Notes: generated from the letters alone by a model not told the origin. 64,000 nucleotides of DNA from Pseudodesulfovibrio sp. 5S69 (GCF_037094465.1 NZ_CP146609.1:62001-126000); one strand, 5' to 3'. Counted from the first letter of the stretch, positions 9,499 through 19,174 are shown. Translations and numbers: made by a program.

Positions 9499-10301
9499 CG
9501 GGCCACCCCGCCCGAGTCCATCAGAAGCATGCGGACCTGGGGGCAATACTTCATCACCAGCCGGTCGTAGGTCCCGTCCCTGCGGATGGCCGCGAGCCCC
9601 GCGTTGAAGCGGGCCAGGAGCTCCCGCGCGCCGGGGTAGTTCTTGGATACCATGAGGTGCTGCGGGTTGAGATTCCAGGGAGTGGGCGTGGAGCCGAAGA
9701 GATCGGCCCGGCTGGGGAAGATCCGGTTGATCAGGGTCCAGCCGACCAGTTCGTCCTCGGCGAAGAAGGCGGCGCGCAGCTCCCACAGCCGGCGCACCCC
9801 CGAGGCCTCGCCCGGCGCGTAGTCCACGGTCAGCCCCTTTTCCTTGAAGATTTCCTCGTAGTAATGGCCCGAGGTCCCGGCGATGATGTAGCCGCGCAAG
9901 GCGTCCAGGGAGGTGTAGTCGAATTCGTCGAACCGCCCCTTGAGGTAGAAGAAGACGTTGCGGCAGACCCAGATGGATTCGCTGAACCAGGCGTAGCCCG
10001 CGCGCTTTTCCGTGCGGGCGTAGGGGTAGGCCGCGAAGGCGTCGCCCTCCCGGACCATCATCGCGCTACGCCGCCAGGGGCGGTACAGGACCTTGGTCTC
10101 CAGCCCGGCCTCGGCAAAGGCGGCCTGGACGATCTCGGTCAGCAGGCCGGGCCGCGCCCCCTTGGTCAGGACATAGGGCGGGTACTCGTCGGTCACGAGA
10201 ACGACCGGGCCCGCGGCCCGGACCGGGACGGATCCGAGGAGGGGGAGGGTCAGGCTCAGGCAGGCGAGAATGAAGACGGAGATTCTGGACATGCTGCACA
10301 T
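9495..10301 (-). CDS. Family 3 extracellular solute-binding protein
   Basis: The 268-residue protein has a signal peptide (hydrophobic VFILACLSLTLPLLG, then cleavage near VRAAG). The mature domain resembles amino-acid binding proteins of ABC systems: VLVTDEYPPYVL, TEIVQAAFAEAGLETKVLYRPWRRS, and a variable C-terminal half. No permease or ATPase gene is adjacent, so it may be an orphan receptor. The ATG at 10301 is preferred because GGGGAG lies 7 nt upstream. MSRIS at 10292 is an alternative. The ligand is unknown. Confidence 0.85.
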   Translation of the reverse strand: MCSMSRISVFILACLSLTLPLLGSVPVRAAGPVVLVTDEYPPYVLTKGARPGLLTEIVQAAFAEAGLETKVLYRPWRRSAMMVREGDAFAAYPYARTEKRAGYAWFSESIWVCRNVFFYLKGRFDEFDYTSLDALRGYIIAGTSGHYYEEIFKEKGLTVDYAPGEASGVRRLWELRAAFFAEDELVGWTLINRIFPSRADLFGSTPTPWNLNPQHLMVSKNYPGARELLARFNAGLAAIRRDGTYDRLVMKYCPQVRMLLMDSGGVAR

Positions 10302-10393
10302 TAGCACGCTCCCCCGCCGTTTGCCTCTCCTTTTTTGCCCCGGCCCGCAGCTATGGGTGGCACACGCGGAGCGCATGTATTACCCTGCTCAAC

Positions 10394-11695
10394 ATGCCCG
10401 AAGCCCGCACCCCGCCCAGCCTGCGCCGCACCCCGTCGCGCCCGGTCCGCGCCCTGGTTTCCTGGGCCCTGTACGACTGGGCCAACTCCGGGTTCGCGGC
10501 CCTGGTCCAGACCTTCGTGTTCGCCGCCTATTTCGCCCGGGCCGTGGCCGAGAACGAGACCCTGGGCACGGCCTGGTGGGGCAACATGATGGGCGTGGCC
10601 GGGCTGGTCATCGGTCTGGGCGGGCCCCTGCTCGGGGCCGTGGCCGACCGCGCCGGACGGCGCAAGCCCTGGCTGGCGGCCTTCACCGGCCTGTGCATCG
10701 CGGCCACCGGGCTGCTCTGGTTCGTCCGGCCGGACCCGGCCTGGACCTGGCCCGCCCTGCTCCTGGCCGGGGCCGGTACCCTGGGCAGCGAATACGCCAT
10801 GATCTTTTATAACGCCATGCTCCCGGATCTGGCCGACAAGGCGCGCATCGGCCGCTGGTCGGGCTGGGGCTGGGGGCTGGGCTACGCGGGCGGGCTGGTC
10901 CTGCTGCTCATCGCGCTCTACGGCCTGGTCCAGCCGCCGGGCTGGTTCGGGGTGCCGCGCACGGACGCCCTGAACGTGCGCGCGGTCATGCCCCTGACCG
11001 CCCTGTGGTATCTGCTCTTCTGCCTGCCGCTCTTCCTGTTCACCCCGGACGCGCCGAGCGCGCGCATCCCGCTTGGACGCGCGGTGGCCGAGGGCGCGGC
11101 CCAGTTGCGCCGCTCGCTCAGAGACCTGCGCGGCCACCGGCCCATCGCCCTGTTCCTGCTGGCACGCATGTTCTACAACGACGGCCTGACCACCATGTTC
11201 GCCTTCGGCGGCATTTACGCGGCCGGGGCCTTCGGCATGACCCCGAGCGAGGTCATCGTCTTCGGCATCGGCCTGAACGTGACCGCCGGGCTCGGCGCGG
11301 CCTCCTTCGCCTGGCTGGACGACCGGCTGGGGCCCCGCCTGACCATTCTCCTGTCCCTGGTCGGGCTGACCGTGCCGGGCGCGGCCATCCTGTTGGTGAA
11401 AAGCAAGACCCTGTTCTGGATTTTCGGGCTGGCAATCGGTATATTCGTAGGACCGGTCCAGGCCTCGAGCCGGTCCTGGCTGGCCCACGCCGCCCCGGAG
11501 GCGGTGCGCACCGAGATGTTCGGGCTCATGGCCCTGTCCGGCAAGCTGACCTCGTTCCTCGGGCCGTTTCTGGTGGGCTGGCTGACCCTGGCCACCGGCA
11601 GCCAGCGGCTGGGCATGTCCGCCGTGGTCGGCCTCTTCGTCCTCGGCCTGGCCGGCATGCTCTTCGTGCCCGCCGCAAACCGCAATCAGGAGTAA
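10394..11695 (+). CDS. MFS transporter, UMF1 (Atg22-like) family
   Basis: The 433-residue inner-membrane protein has about 12 hydrophobic segments. The N-terminal signature WALYDWANSGFAALVQTFVF is characteristic of the UMF1/vacuole effluxer-like family, followed by GPLLGAVADRAGRRKPW. The substrate is unknown for most members. It is transcribed divergently from the solute-binding protein gene. The AMMECR1 gene starts 3 nt after its stop, so the two are probably one transcript. Confidence 0.9.
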   Translation: MPEARTPPSLRRTPSRPVRALVSWALYDWANSGFAALVQTFVFAAYFARAVAENETLGTAWWGNMMGVAGLVIGLGGPLLGAVADRAGRRKPWLAAFTGLCIAATGLLWFVRPDPAWTWPALLLAGAGTLGSEYAMIFYNAMLPDLADKARIGRWSGWGWGLGYAGGLVLLLIALYGLVQPPGWFGVPRTDALNVRAVMPLTALWYLLFCLPLFLFTPDAPSARIPLGRAVAEGAAQLRRSLRDLRGHRPIALFLLARMFYNDGLTTMFAFGGIYAAGAFGMTPSEVIVFGIGLNVTAGLGAASFAWLDDRLGPRLTILLSLVGLTVPGAAILLVKSKTLFWIFGLAIGIFVGPVQASSRSWLAHAAPEAVRTEMFGLMALSGKLTSFLGPFLVGWLTLATGSQRLGMSAVVGLFVLGLAGMLFVPAANRNQE

Positions 11696-11698
11696 ATC

Positions 11699-12256
11699 AT
11701 GTCCGACTTCCGCTTCGAGTTGACCGACGGGGAAAAGCAATATCTCAAGGACCTGGTGGTCCGGTCCATATCGTCGGGCCTGGGCATCGGCGACGGCGAG
11801 ACCCGGCCGCCCGAGCCGCCCACGGACAAGCTGCGCGAGCACCTGGGCGCCTTCGTCACCCTCAAGCTCGGCGGCAACCTGCGCGGCTGCATCGGCAACG
11901 TCCAGGGGTCGGGGCCGCTCTACCAAACGATCTGGGACATGGCCCTGTCCGCGGCCTTCCGCGACCCGCGCTTCCCGCCGCTGACCGAGGAGGAATTCCG
12001 CCGCGTCGAGTACGAGATCTCCATCCTCAGCCCCGTCGAGCCGTGCCCGGACCCGAGCCTGATCGAGGTCGGCCGCCACGGGCTGATCATGAGCGCCCAC
12101 GGCCGCTCCGGCCTGCTCCTGCCCCAGGTCCCGGTGGAATGGCACTGGGACCGCGAGACCTTCCTGGGCCAGACCTGCTACAAGGCCGGCCTGCCGCGCG
12201 ACGCCTGGAAGGATCCGGACACGAACATCTTCTGGTTCGAGGCGGAGGTATTCTGA
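11699..12256 (+). CDS. AMMECR1-domain protein (AmmeMemoRadiSam protein A-like)
   Basis: The 185-residue protein carries the AMMECR1 signature LRGCIGNVQG (residues about 61-70), followed by AAFRDPRFPPLTEEEF and a C-terminal part with LLLPQVPVEWHWDRETFLGQTCYKAGL. In many prokaryotes this family is encoded with MEMO and radical SAM partners, but neither is in this window. A conserved cysteine in the motif suggests an enzymatic role that is unproven. Confidence 0.93.
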   Translation: MSDFRFELTDGEKQYLKDLVVRSISSGLGIGDGETRPPEPPTDKLREHLGAFVTLKLGGNLRGCIGNVQGSGPLYQTIWDMALSAAFRDPRFPPLTEEEFRRVEYEISILSPVEPCPDPSLIEVGRHGLIMSAHGRSGLLLPQVPVEWHWDRETFLGQTCYKAGLPRDAWKDPDTNIFWFEAEVF

Positions 12257-12382
12257 CGGTTGAAGGGGGATAAATCTCCTATCGACAGTGGTACTTATTA
12301 TCGTGTATAGATTTCTTCCATGAAAGGTTGTCCGGCGATTCCGCCGGACAACCGCACAGACCGCCCGCAGGCAAGGTATTCC

Positions 12383-13081
12383 ATGGCCGAGAAGCCCGAA
12401 AAGGAAACCGACAACATGATCGTCCCGGCCGAGACCAGGGTGTTGAAGATGCCGGGCGTGCAGTTGCGCATTTCCTTGGGCAAGAACGTGGTCATCCGGG
12501 TACCGGGCGCGGACCACTCCTACCGGGGCCGCATCGTGGGCTTCGACCCCTACGAGTACCTCATCGTCTCGGTCCGCCTGCCCGGCCGCATCCGCAGCCA
12601 GTTGGCCCTGGGCGGACAGATCATCGTCAAGTACATCCACCAGGGCACGGTCTACGGGTTCAAGACCACGGCGTACAACACGGTCACCTGCCCCACCTCG
12701 CTGGTCTTCTTCGCCTACCCGTCGGTCATAGAGAAGGTGGAACTGAGGCGGGATACCCGGACCCCGTGCAACATCGACGGCAGCCTCCAGGCCGAGGACG
12801 CCGAGTACGAGTGCCTGATCGTCAACATCAGCGCCACGGGCTGCAAGGCCACGGTCCGCGCCGGGGCGCGGGACCCCATCGCCCGGCTCGAGGTGGGCGA
12901 CACCCTGATGGCCATCGTCAACCTGGGGACCGAGGGCACGCTCAAGCTGCCCATCGTGGTCCGAAACATCCAACGGGAACAGGGCCTGCACATCATCGGG
13001 GCCATGTTCCTCGATCTGAACGAAGTCGAAGAGGAACGTATCGGAAAGTATCTGGCGAGAATGCGCAGACTGACCCGCTAA
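12383..13081 (+). CDS. PilZ-domain c-di-GMP binding protein (YcgR-like architecture)
   Basis: The 232-residue protein has an N-terminal beta-barrel like YcgR/FlgZ (GVQLRISLGKNVVIRV, GRIVGFDPYEYLIVSVRLPG) and a C-terminal PilZ domain. The PilZ domain carries the c-di-GMP contact motifs RRDTR (RxxxR) and NISATGC (N/DxSxxG). Such proteins link c-di-GMP to motility or secretion. The ATG at 12383 has AAGG 6 nt upstream. A longer frame from 12320 has no ribosome-binding site. A weak promoter-like pair TCGACA-N16-TGTATA lies at 12282-12309. An HD-GYP gene follows 16 nt downstream. Confidence 0.88.
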   Translation: MAEKPEKETDNMIVPAETRVLKMPGVQLRISLGKNVVIRVPGADHSYRGRIVGFDPYEYLIVSVRLPGRIRSQLALGGQIIVKYIHQGTVYGFKTTAYNTVTCPTSLVFFAYPSVIEKVELRRDTRTPCNIDGSLQAEDAEYECLIVNISATGCKATVRAGARDPIARLEVGDTLMAIVNLGTEGTLKLPIVVRNIQREQGLHIIGAMFLDLNEVEEERIGKYLARMRRLTR

Positions 13082-13097
13082 CCCACCGGACGCCGAC

Positions 13098-14300
13098 ATG
13101 ATAAAGAAAATCCCCATCGAAGCTCTGAAACCAGGCATGGAAGTGGTTCAGGTCCCCGGAGAGCTCTGGCAGCACCTGCCCTATCTGTACACCGACCCCG
13201 GCATCATCGAATCCGAGGCGGAGGTGGCCCGCCTGCTGGAGCTGGGCTACAGGGAGGTCTTCGTGACCACGGAGGAGCCGGATGGGCTGTCCGACGAGGC
13301 CCACCTGGACCGGCTCATCTCCGGCAGCCAGGTCAACCGCGAAAAGCCCGTGCGCACCCCGTTCGACCAGGCCATTTCCTCGGCCATGGTTACCTACGAG
13401 GACGCCATGGTCCACGCCATGCAGATCGTCCAGGACGCCAAGCTCGGGCGCAAGATGGACTACGCCACCTCGTTCAAGACGGCCAGTTCCATAGTGGAGT
13501 CGGCCGTGTCCAACCCCGACACCCTGGTCTGCCTGGCCAAGCTGTCCGAATTCGACGACTACACCTACACGCACTGCATCAACGTGGCCGCCATCAGCGT
13601 GGTCTTCGGCGAATTCATCGGCATGACCCGCGAGGAATTGATCCTGCTCGGCGTGGCCGGAATGATGCACGACCTGGGCAAGACCACGGTACCGGCACGG
13701 ATCATCAACAAGCCCGGCCCCCTGACCGGGCCCGAGCGCGACGAGGTCCGCCGCCACCCCGGGTACGGCTGCGACATCCTGCGGCGCAACGGCGACATCC
13801 CGGATCGCGTCCTCAAGGCCGTCATGCACCACCATGAGCGGTACAACGGCTCGGGCTATCCCGGCGGCCTGTCCCGAAAGGGCATCCCGGCGTTTGCCCG
13901 CATCCTCTGCCTGGCCGACGTGTACGACGCCCTGACCTCGGACCGCTGCTACAAGAACGCCATCCTGCCCAACAAGGCGCTCGGCATCATGTACGGCATG
14001 CGCGACCAGGACTTCGACCCCACCGAGGTCCAGTTGTTCATCAAGTGCCTGGGCATCTTCCCGGCGGGCAGCTTCGTGCGCCTGAACACCGGCCAGTACG
14101 CCCTGGTCTTCGAGACCAACTCGCGCGAGCCGCTGAACCCGAAGATCCGGATCATTATGGACGAGGAGATGAAGCCCATCCACACCAGGGACGTGGACCT
14201 GACCGCTCAGCCCAAGGGCGCCGGGGCCATCGAGATACTGGAATGCGCCGACCCCTCGGTCTACCGCAAGAACCTTATGAACTACCTGACCAGGAACTGA
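13098..14300 (+). CDS. HD-GYP domain c-di-GMP phosphodiesterase
   Basis: The 400-residue protein has an N-terminal DUF3391-like region (MIKKIPIEALKPGMEVV) and a central HD-GYP domain. Metal-site motifs are intact: H159 in YTHCINVA, the HD pair H191-D192 in MMHDLGK, and HHERYNGSGYPGG at 244-256 carrying the GYP triplet. The RILCLADVYDALTSDR helix follows. This predicts hydrolysis of c-di-GMP to pGpG or GMP. It is probably co-transcribed with the PilZ gene before it and the small membrane protein after it, making a c-di-GMP effector and hydrolase unit. Confidence 0.94.
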   Translation: MIKKIPIEALKPGMEVVQVPGELWQHLPYLYTDPGIIESEAEVARLLELGYREVFVTTEEPDGLSDEAHLDRLISGSQVNREKPVRTPFDQAISSAMVTYEDAMVHAMQIVQDAKLGRKMDYATSFKTASSIVESAVSNPDTLVCLAKLSEFDDYTYTHCINVAAISVVFGEFIGMTREELILLGVAGMMHDLGKTTVPARIINKPGPLTGPERDEVRRHPGYGCDILRRNGDIPDRVLKAVMHHHERYNGSGYPGGLSRKGIPAFARILCLADVYDALTSDRCYKNAILPNKALGIMYGMRDQDFDPTEVQLFIKCLGIFPAGSFVRLNTGQYALVFETNSREPLNPKIRIIMDEEMKPIHTRDVDLTAQPKGAGAIEILECADPSVYRKNLMNYLTRN

Positions 14301-14322
14301 CCCGCTCCGCCGGAGACCCTCG

Positions 14323-14766
14323 ATGCTGGACATGAACATTTGGCTTGGCGTGATCGTGCTGACGGTCCTGCTCTACGGTTTCAAATGGTGGCTCGGACGC
14401 AGTCGGAAGGTGAAGGTCTACCGGATCTCGCCCCAGTCGCTGAAGCGGGCCAAGGAGGTGGTCGTCGGCGTCCTGCCCATGGTGGAGGACGGCGAGAACT
14501 TCCCCCTGGACGAGCGGCGGCTCGCCTACTCCAAGGAAGACGTCAAGAGCGCGGCCAAGATCATGGCCTATTATTTCTGGAAAAAGCGCAGGCACGACGA
14601 GCTGTCCAGGGTCAAGCACTGCTTCGTGTCCCTGGCCCGGTTCCAGGACTCCGGGCTGGACCTGGAGGCCCAGGAGCGGCGGGCCTCCCGCGAACGCACC
14701 CGGCTGGAGCGCGAACTCAACTACTACATGACCCACTCGCCCTTCAACGCCCGGCGCGGCGCCTAG
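14323..14766 (+). CDS. Small membrane-anchored protein of unknown function
   Basis: The 147-residue protein has one N-terminal membrane segment (IWLGVIVLTVLLYGFKWWL, residues about 6-24) followed by a basic, helical cytoplasmic part with a charged C-terminal coiled region (LEAQERRASRERTRLEREL). I do not recognise the family. It lies 22 nt after the HD-GYP gene and is probably in its operon. Confidence 0.75.
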   Translation: MLDMNIWLGVIVLTVLLYGFKWWLGRSRKVKVYRISPQSLKRAKEVVVGVLPMVEDGENFPLDERRLAYSKEDVKSAAKIMAYYFWKKRRHDELSRVKHCFVSLARFQDSGLDLEAQERRASRERTRLERELNYYMTHSPFNARRGA

Positions 14767-14770
14767 GCGG

Positions 14771-15043
14771 TCAGTCCCCTTCCGGCCCGGCCTTGCGGAT
14801 TTCGGCGAAGCGCGCCTTCAGCCTCCCCAGGATGTGGTCGTAGCCCTCGGGCGTATGCGGAATCAGGCAGTTGGTGCAGTCCTTGACCCCGGAGTCGAGG
14901 ATCACGTAATTGCCGCCGCACTCCTCGAAGAAGTAGAGCGGGCAGAAGCAGAACAGGCAGTTGAACCGTTCCGGCCGCTTGGTCTTGTGGCAGGGGAAGT
15001 ACTCGCAGTCCGTATTGCTGAAAAAGCGGTAGCTGTTTTTCAT
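14771..15043 (-). CDS. Cysteine-rich small-domain protein (PF04071-like)
   Basis: The 90-residue protein starts with NSYRFFSNTDCEYFPCHK, the recognisable start of a small Cys-rich domain. Eight cysteines are visible (13, 18, 29, 32, 34, 42, 56, 59), suggesting zinc or Fe-S binding. In other organisms this domain occurs alone or attached to corrinoid-related proteins, but the function is unknown. The start at 15043 lies 1 nt past the stop of the preceding DUF4389 gene, and no Shine-Dalgarno is visible, so translation is probably coupled. Confidence 0.85.
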   Translation of the reverse strand: MKNSYRFFSNTDCEYFPCHKTKRPERFNCLFCFCPLYFFEECGGNYVILDSGVKDCTNCLIPHTPEGYDHILGRLKARFAEIRKAGPEGD

Positions 15044-15044
15044 G

Positions 15045-15362
15045 TCAGCGGAACTGTACCTGCTTGGCGGGCGGCTCGCAATCCTCGTCCGAGGGGAATT
15101 CGGCAAAGGGGAAGGGCCGCCGGTTGTCGTTCAGGGTGGCGTAGCGCATGATCCGGTAGCCGTACTGGGACAGCCCGTTGCACAGCCGCCTGAGCGGCTC
15201 GCTGCGCTTCTTGGCCACGAGCAGGTAGGCGTACTGAAACAGGGTGGCCACCTCGATGATCAGGGTCAGGACCTCGAAGAAAATGAGGCAGACCAGGGTG
15301 ACGATGAGGCGCTTCAGGATCTCGCCCCGGTTCACGGTGGTCGTGCGCGTTTCCGTGGACAT
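15045..15362 (-). CDS. DUF4389 membrane protein
   Basis: The 105-residue protein has one long hydrophobic segment (LIVTLVCLIFFEVLTLIIEVATLFQYAYLL split across residues about 18-47), followed by LCNGLSQYGYRIMRYATLN, which is typical of the DUF4389 family. The ATG at 15362 has GGAGGG upstream. It is transcribed divergently from the MscS gene and coupled to the Cys-rich protein gene downstream. Function unknown. Confidence 0.85.
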   Translation of the reverse strand: MSTETRTTTVNRGEILKRLIVTLVCLIFFEVLTLIIEVATLFQYAYLLVAKKRSEPLRRLCNGLSQYGYRIMRYATLNDNRRPFPFAEFPSDEDCEPPAKQVQFR

Positions 15363-15529
15363 GGGATACCCTCCGGGTTGGTGTTTACTCGTATCCAGCC
15401 TACCCCATCCCTGCCCTCCTGTACAACCGCTCCGGCACGGGCCTTTCCGAGCCGGCCGTGCGCCTCCCTTTTCAAAACCCCGGTTTGTCCGTAGGCTATG
15501 GGCGCAAACCAAACCGGGAAAGGAGCCCC

Positions 15530-16426
15530 ATGATCGAAAACGTGAACCTGGTCGTGTATATTTCAGGCATCACCCTGCTGGCCCTGGTGGCCTACCTCTG
15601 GCTGCACATCAGGGTGACCTCCTTCAGGGAAAGCCGCGTCCGGCGCATCAAACACCTGCTCAAGGACCCCGAGACCAGGGCGGCCATGCCCACCGAGGTC
15701 CTGTCCGACAAGGAGGAGCGGCAGGACCGGCGCGACATCATCAAGGGCGTCCAATCGCGGTTCACCATCATCCGCCGGGCGCTGATCCTCTGTGTGTTCG
15801 CGGCCTGGGGCGTGGCCCTGACCTTCCCGTTTATCGGCAAGCTGCCGAGCACCATGCTGTCCATCCTCATCGCCGTGACCACGGCCGTGGTCGGCATCGC
15901 AGCCCGCCCCCTGGTGGAGAACATGATCTCCGGCATCGTCATCAGCTTCTCCAAGCAGCTGCGCGTGGGCGACACCCTGATGATGGACGGCCAGTACGGC
16001 ACGGTGGAGGACATCTCCATCACCCACACGAAGATCAAGACCTGGGACTGGAAGCGCTACGTCATCCCCAACAGCCGCATGCTCAACAAGGAATTCGTCA
16101 ACCTGACCCTGAACGACTCCTTGCTGTGGGCCTACCTCGAGTTCTCGGTCTCCTACGAAGCGGACCTGGAGGAAGTCAGCGAAATCGCCACGCGGGTGGC
16201 CGGGCAAAGCCAGCACCACAACGCCCAGGAGCCGCCGCAGTTCTGGGTCATGCGCATGGACAAGGAGTGCGTGACCTGCTGGGTGGCCGCCTGGGCGGAT
16301 TCCCCGGCCGAGGCCTGGAACCTCAAGAGCGACATCGCCGTCCGCCTCATCCGCGAATTCCGCGAACGCGGCATCCCCACGCACATGAACCAGGTCCACC
16401 TGAACCGCGGCCCGGCCACGGCCTGA
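15530..16426 (+). CDS. Small-conductance mechanosensitive channel (MscS family)
   Basis: The 298-residue inner-membrane protein has three hydrophobic segments (residues about 7-28, 80-105 and 110-135). The pore-lining helix AVVGIAARPLVENMISGIVI is followed by the beta-domain signature VGDTLMMDGQYGTVEDISI and VIPNSRMLNKEFVNLT. It should act as an osmotic-shock relief channel. The ATG at 15530 has AAAGGAG upstream and the longer frame is rejected. Confidence 0.93.
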   Translation: MIENVNLVVYISGITLLALVAYLWLHIRVTSFRESRVRRIKHLLKDPETRAAMPTEVLSDKEERQDRRDIIKGVQSRFTIIRRALILCVFAAWGVALTFPFIGKLPSTMLSILIAVTTAVVGIAARPLVENMISGIVISFSKQLRVGDTLMMDGQYGTVEDISITHTKIKTWDWKRYVIPNSRMLNKEFVNLTLNDSLLWAYLEFSVSYEADLEEVSEIATRVAGQSQHHNAQEPPQFWVMRMDKECVTCWVAAWADSPAEAWNLKSDIAVRLIREFRERGIPTHMNQVHLNRGPATA

Positions 16427-16587
16427 CCCGCGGCCCGCAAACCGCCCGGCGCGGCGCCTTGGCGTTCGCCTCTGGACATTTAGTCCACTTTCCCGCACAG
16501 TTCTGCCGACAACATGCGTTCAATCGTTCAGCGTAGCGACGATAGGCGCGCGCTCTACGGTGCGGTCTGAAAAGGATAACGGTAGTC

Positions 16588-18702
16588 ATGCGTTTCAACA
16601 ATCTGTCGGTCAAAATCCGGCTCTCCATCTGTTTTTCCCTCCTGTCCCTGATCTTCATCGGATTCGCGATCATCCAGAACCAGGCGGTGGACGACCTGTC
16701 CAGGCTTGAGCAAACCGAGACCGAGGCCGCGGACGAGATGTCCGCCCTGCTCGAAATCGATACCCGGCTGGAATCCGTCAACGGCTATTTTTCCCGCGCC
16801 CTGCTCCGGCAGAACGCTGCGGAAGCGGAGAAAAGGGTGGCCGACATACGCTCGCGGGCCGAGGAGGACCTCGGCCTGATTGAGAACCTGGGCGGCCAGC
16901 TGGGCATGGAGGAGAACGTGGACCAATTCGCCAAGGCCTACAACAACCTCCTCGACCTCATGGGCAAGGACCTGCTCGCCATGCTGAACGACTACGGCAC
17001 CAGCCGACTGCGGCTGGCGTCCATGAGCGACCGCATGGACAAGTATTATCAGACGGCCATGGCCCAGATGGACGCCCTCCAGGCCAGCCTGAAGGAGCGC
17101 ATCGCCCTGCAGCAGGCCGGATTCCGGCAGACGCGGGACGAGCTGCTGCGGACCACGGCCGTCCTCACCGCCGCGTGCGTACTCGCCTCGATCCTCTTGT
17201 CCGTGTTCATCGCACTGGGCATCTCGCGCCCGGCCAAAAAGGCCCTGACCTTCGCCAGGGAGATCGCCAAAGGAAATTTTCAGGCCCGGCTCGACGTCCG
17301 CCAGAAGGACGAGATCGGGCAGTTGTGCGCGTCCCTGGTCGGCATCACCGACGTGCTCAAGGACATGTCCCGCCGGTTCGAGGAGACCGCCGAGGCCATC
17401 GTGGTCGGCAGACTGCGGACCACGGCTCCGGCCGAAGGACTTGAGGGAGAGTACGCCCGCATCCTGGACCGGAGCAACGAGATCGCCGAGGCCCTGGTCC
17501 GCTACCTGGACACCATCCCGCTGCCGCTCTTGACCGTCGACAAGGAGCTCAACGTCCTGTTCCTGAATGAGACGGGCCGGACTCTGGGCGGGTTCGAGGA
17601 CCACAAGGCCTACCGCGCGGTCCGCTGCCACGAGATCTTCAAAACCTCGGACTGCCGCACCGAGAACTGCGCCTGCACCACCAGCATGCGCTCGGGCGAG
17701 ATGGAGACCTCGGAGACCGACGCCCACCCGCGGGATATGGATCTGGACATCCGGTACACGGGCAAGCCCATCCTCGACGCCAAGGGAAACGTGGTCGGCG
17801 CGGTGGAGATCGTGGTGGACCAGACCGAGATCATGACCATGCAGCGCAGGAACGCCCAACTGGCCCAGCAGGCGGCCGACATCTCCCGCATCCTGGCCGA
17901 TTCGTCCTCGGCCCTCGGGGTGCAGGTGGAACAGGCCAGCCGGGGCAGCCAGGTCCAGAACGAACGGACCGCCGAGACGGCCGCGGCCATGGAGGAGATG
18001 AACGCCACGGTCCTGGAAGTGGCCCGCAACGCCGGACGGGCGGCCGAGAACACCAGCCAGACCCGGCTCAAGGCAGGTGAGGGCGCGGAGGTGGTCAACC
18101 TGGTGGTCAAGGCCATCCGCGAGGTGCAGGCCCACGCCGACCGGCTCAAGGCGGACATGACCGGCCTGGGCGAACAGACGGACTCCATCGGAACCATCAT
18201 CGAGGTCATCTCGGACATCGCGGACCAGACCAACCTGCTGGCGCTCAACGCGGCCATCGAGGCCGCCCGCGCGGGCGAGGCGGGCCGGGGCTTCGCCGTG
18301 GTGGCCGACGAGGTCCGCAAGCTGGCCGAAAAGACCATGGCCGCCACCACCGAGGTGAACAACGCCATCCACGCCATCCAGGAGGCCGGACGGAGGAACA
18401 TCGCCTCCACGGACACGGCGGCCCTTGCCGTGGGCGAGAGCACCAAGCTGGCCGACCGGGCCCTGGCCGTGCTCGACGAGATCGTGGCCTACTCGGACGA
18501 TTCCTCGGAGCAGGTCCAGTCCATTGCCGCGGCCTCGGAACAGCAGTCCGCCTCGGCCGAGGAGATCAACCGGGCCACCGAGGACATCAGCCGGGTCTCC
18601 GGCGAGACCAGCCAGTCCATGATCAAGGCCGCCGATTCCGTAAACGACCTGCAACGCATGGTCATCGAACTGGACAATCTCATCCAACGGATGGCTGCCT
18701 GA
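16588..18702 (+). CDS. Methyl-accepting chemotaxis protein with Cys-containing PAS domain
   Basis: The 704-residue chemoreceptor has TM1 at about 12-29, a helical periplasmic sensor at 30-188, TM2 at 190-213 and a HAMP domain to about 265. A cytoplasmic PAS-like domain follows at about 305-415, then the signalling domain with hairpin tip at about 540-590 ([37 protein letters not shown]). The PAS domain has four cysteines at 347, 356, 361 and 363, which could bind a metal or cofactor. No CheB/CheR pentapeptide tether is visible. GGATAA lies before the ATG. No chemotaxis genes adjoin it. Confidence 0.95.
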   Translation: MRFNNLSVKIRLSICFSLLSLIFIGFAIIQNQAVDDLSRLEQTETEAADEMSALLEIDTRLESVNGYFSRALLRQNAAEAEKRVADIRSRAEEDLGLIENLGGQLGMEENVDQFAKAYNNLLDLMGKDLLAMLNDYGTSRLRLASMSDRMDKYYQTAMAQMDALQASLKERIALQQAGFRQTRDELLRTTAVLTAACVLASILLSVFIALGISRPAKKALTFAREIAKGNFQARLDVRQKDEIGQLCASLVGITDVLKDMSRRFEETAEAIVVGRLRTTAPAEGLEGEYARILDRSNEIAEALVRYLDTIPLPLLTVDKELNVLFLNETGRTLGGFEDHKAYRAVRCHEIFKTSDCRTENCACTTSMRSGEMETSETDAHPRDMDLDIRYTGKPILDAKGNVVGAVEIVVDQTEIMTMQRRNAQLAQQAADISRILADSSSALGVQVEQASRGSQVQNERTAETAAAMEEMNATVLEVARNAGRAAENTSQTRLKAGEGAEVVNLVVKAIREVQAHADRLKADMTGLGEQTDSIGTIIEVISDIADQTNLLALNAAIEAARAGEAGRGFAVVADEVRKLAEKTMAATTEVNNAIHAIQEAGRRNIASTDTAALAVGESTKLADRALAVLDEIVAYSDDSSEQVQSIAAASEQQSASAEEINRATEDISRVSGETSQSMIKAADSVNDLQRMVIELDNLIQRMAA

Positions 18703-18712
18703 CCGCAAGACA

Positions 18713-18741
18713 AAAAACCCCGCCGACAACGGTGGGGTTTT
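18713..18741. terminator. Bidirectional terminator between the chemoreceptor and yjbQ-type genes
   Basis: ACCCCGCC and GGTGGGGT form an 8-bp stem (one G-T pair) around GACAAC. A residues flank the left side and TTTT the right, so it can end the plus-strand chemoreceptor transcript and the convergent minus-strand operon. Confidence 0.8.
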
Positions 18742-18778
18742 CTGCGCCCTCCGCCAGGGCTCCGGCACCCTGCCTTTC

Positions 18779-19174
18779 CTATGCGCCCAACCACTTCACC
18801 CACAGCTTGCGGGTGCGCGGCCCGTCGAACTCGCAGAAGTAGATCTTCTGCCAGGTGCCGAGCAGGATGTCCCCGCCCTCGACGATGACCATCTGGTCGC
18901 AGCCGAACAGGGAGGACTTGATGTGCGCGTCGGAGTTGCCCTCGGCGTGGTGGTAGTCGCCCCGGTGCGGGACCAGCTTCCGCAGGTTGACGACCATGTC
19001 GCGGACCACGTCCGGATCGGCGCCTTCATTGACGGTCACGGCCCCGGTGGTGTGTGGGCAGTAGAGAAGCAACGCACCGTCGGACCAGCCGTTCTCGCGG
19101 ATGGCACGGCGCACGGCCGGGGTGACGTCCAGCAACTCCTCACGGTCATGGGTGCGGATTTCCAGCGTTTCCAT
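18779..19174 (-). CDS. YjbQ family protein (secondary thiamine-phosphate synthase family)
   Basis: The 131-residue protein shows the family signature LLYCPHTTGAVTVNEGADPDV, then HRGDYHHAEGNSDAHIKSSLFG and GTWQKIYFCEFDGPR. The histidines suggest metal binding. Some members have weak thiamine phosphate synthase activity, but the physiological role is unclear. The ATG at 19174 has AGGGAG upstream. It is the last gene of the exonuclease-cbiF-yjbQ transcript. Confidence 0.93.
   Translation of the reverse strand: METLEIRTHDREELLDVTPAVRRAIRENGWSDGALLLYCPHTTGAVTVNEGADPDVVRDMVVNLRKLVPHRGDYHHAEGNSDAHIKSSLFGCDQMVIVEGGDILLGTWQKIYFCEFDGPRTRKLWVKWLGA

Noticed and set aside
10301..13138. 945-codon frame on the minus strand across the MFS, AMMECR1 and PilZ genes
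   Set aside because: It is a shadow of three well-supported plus-strand genes, with a repetitive Q/G/A/H composition.
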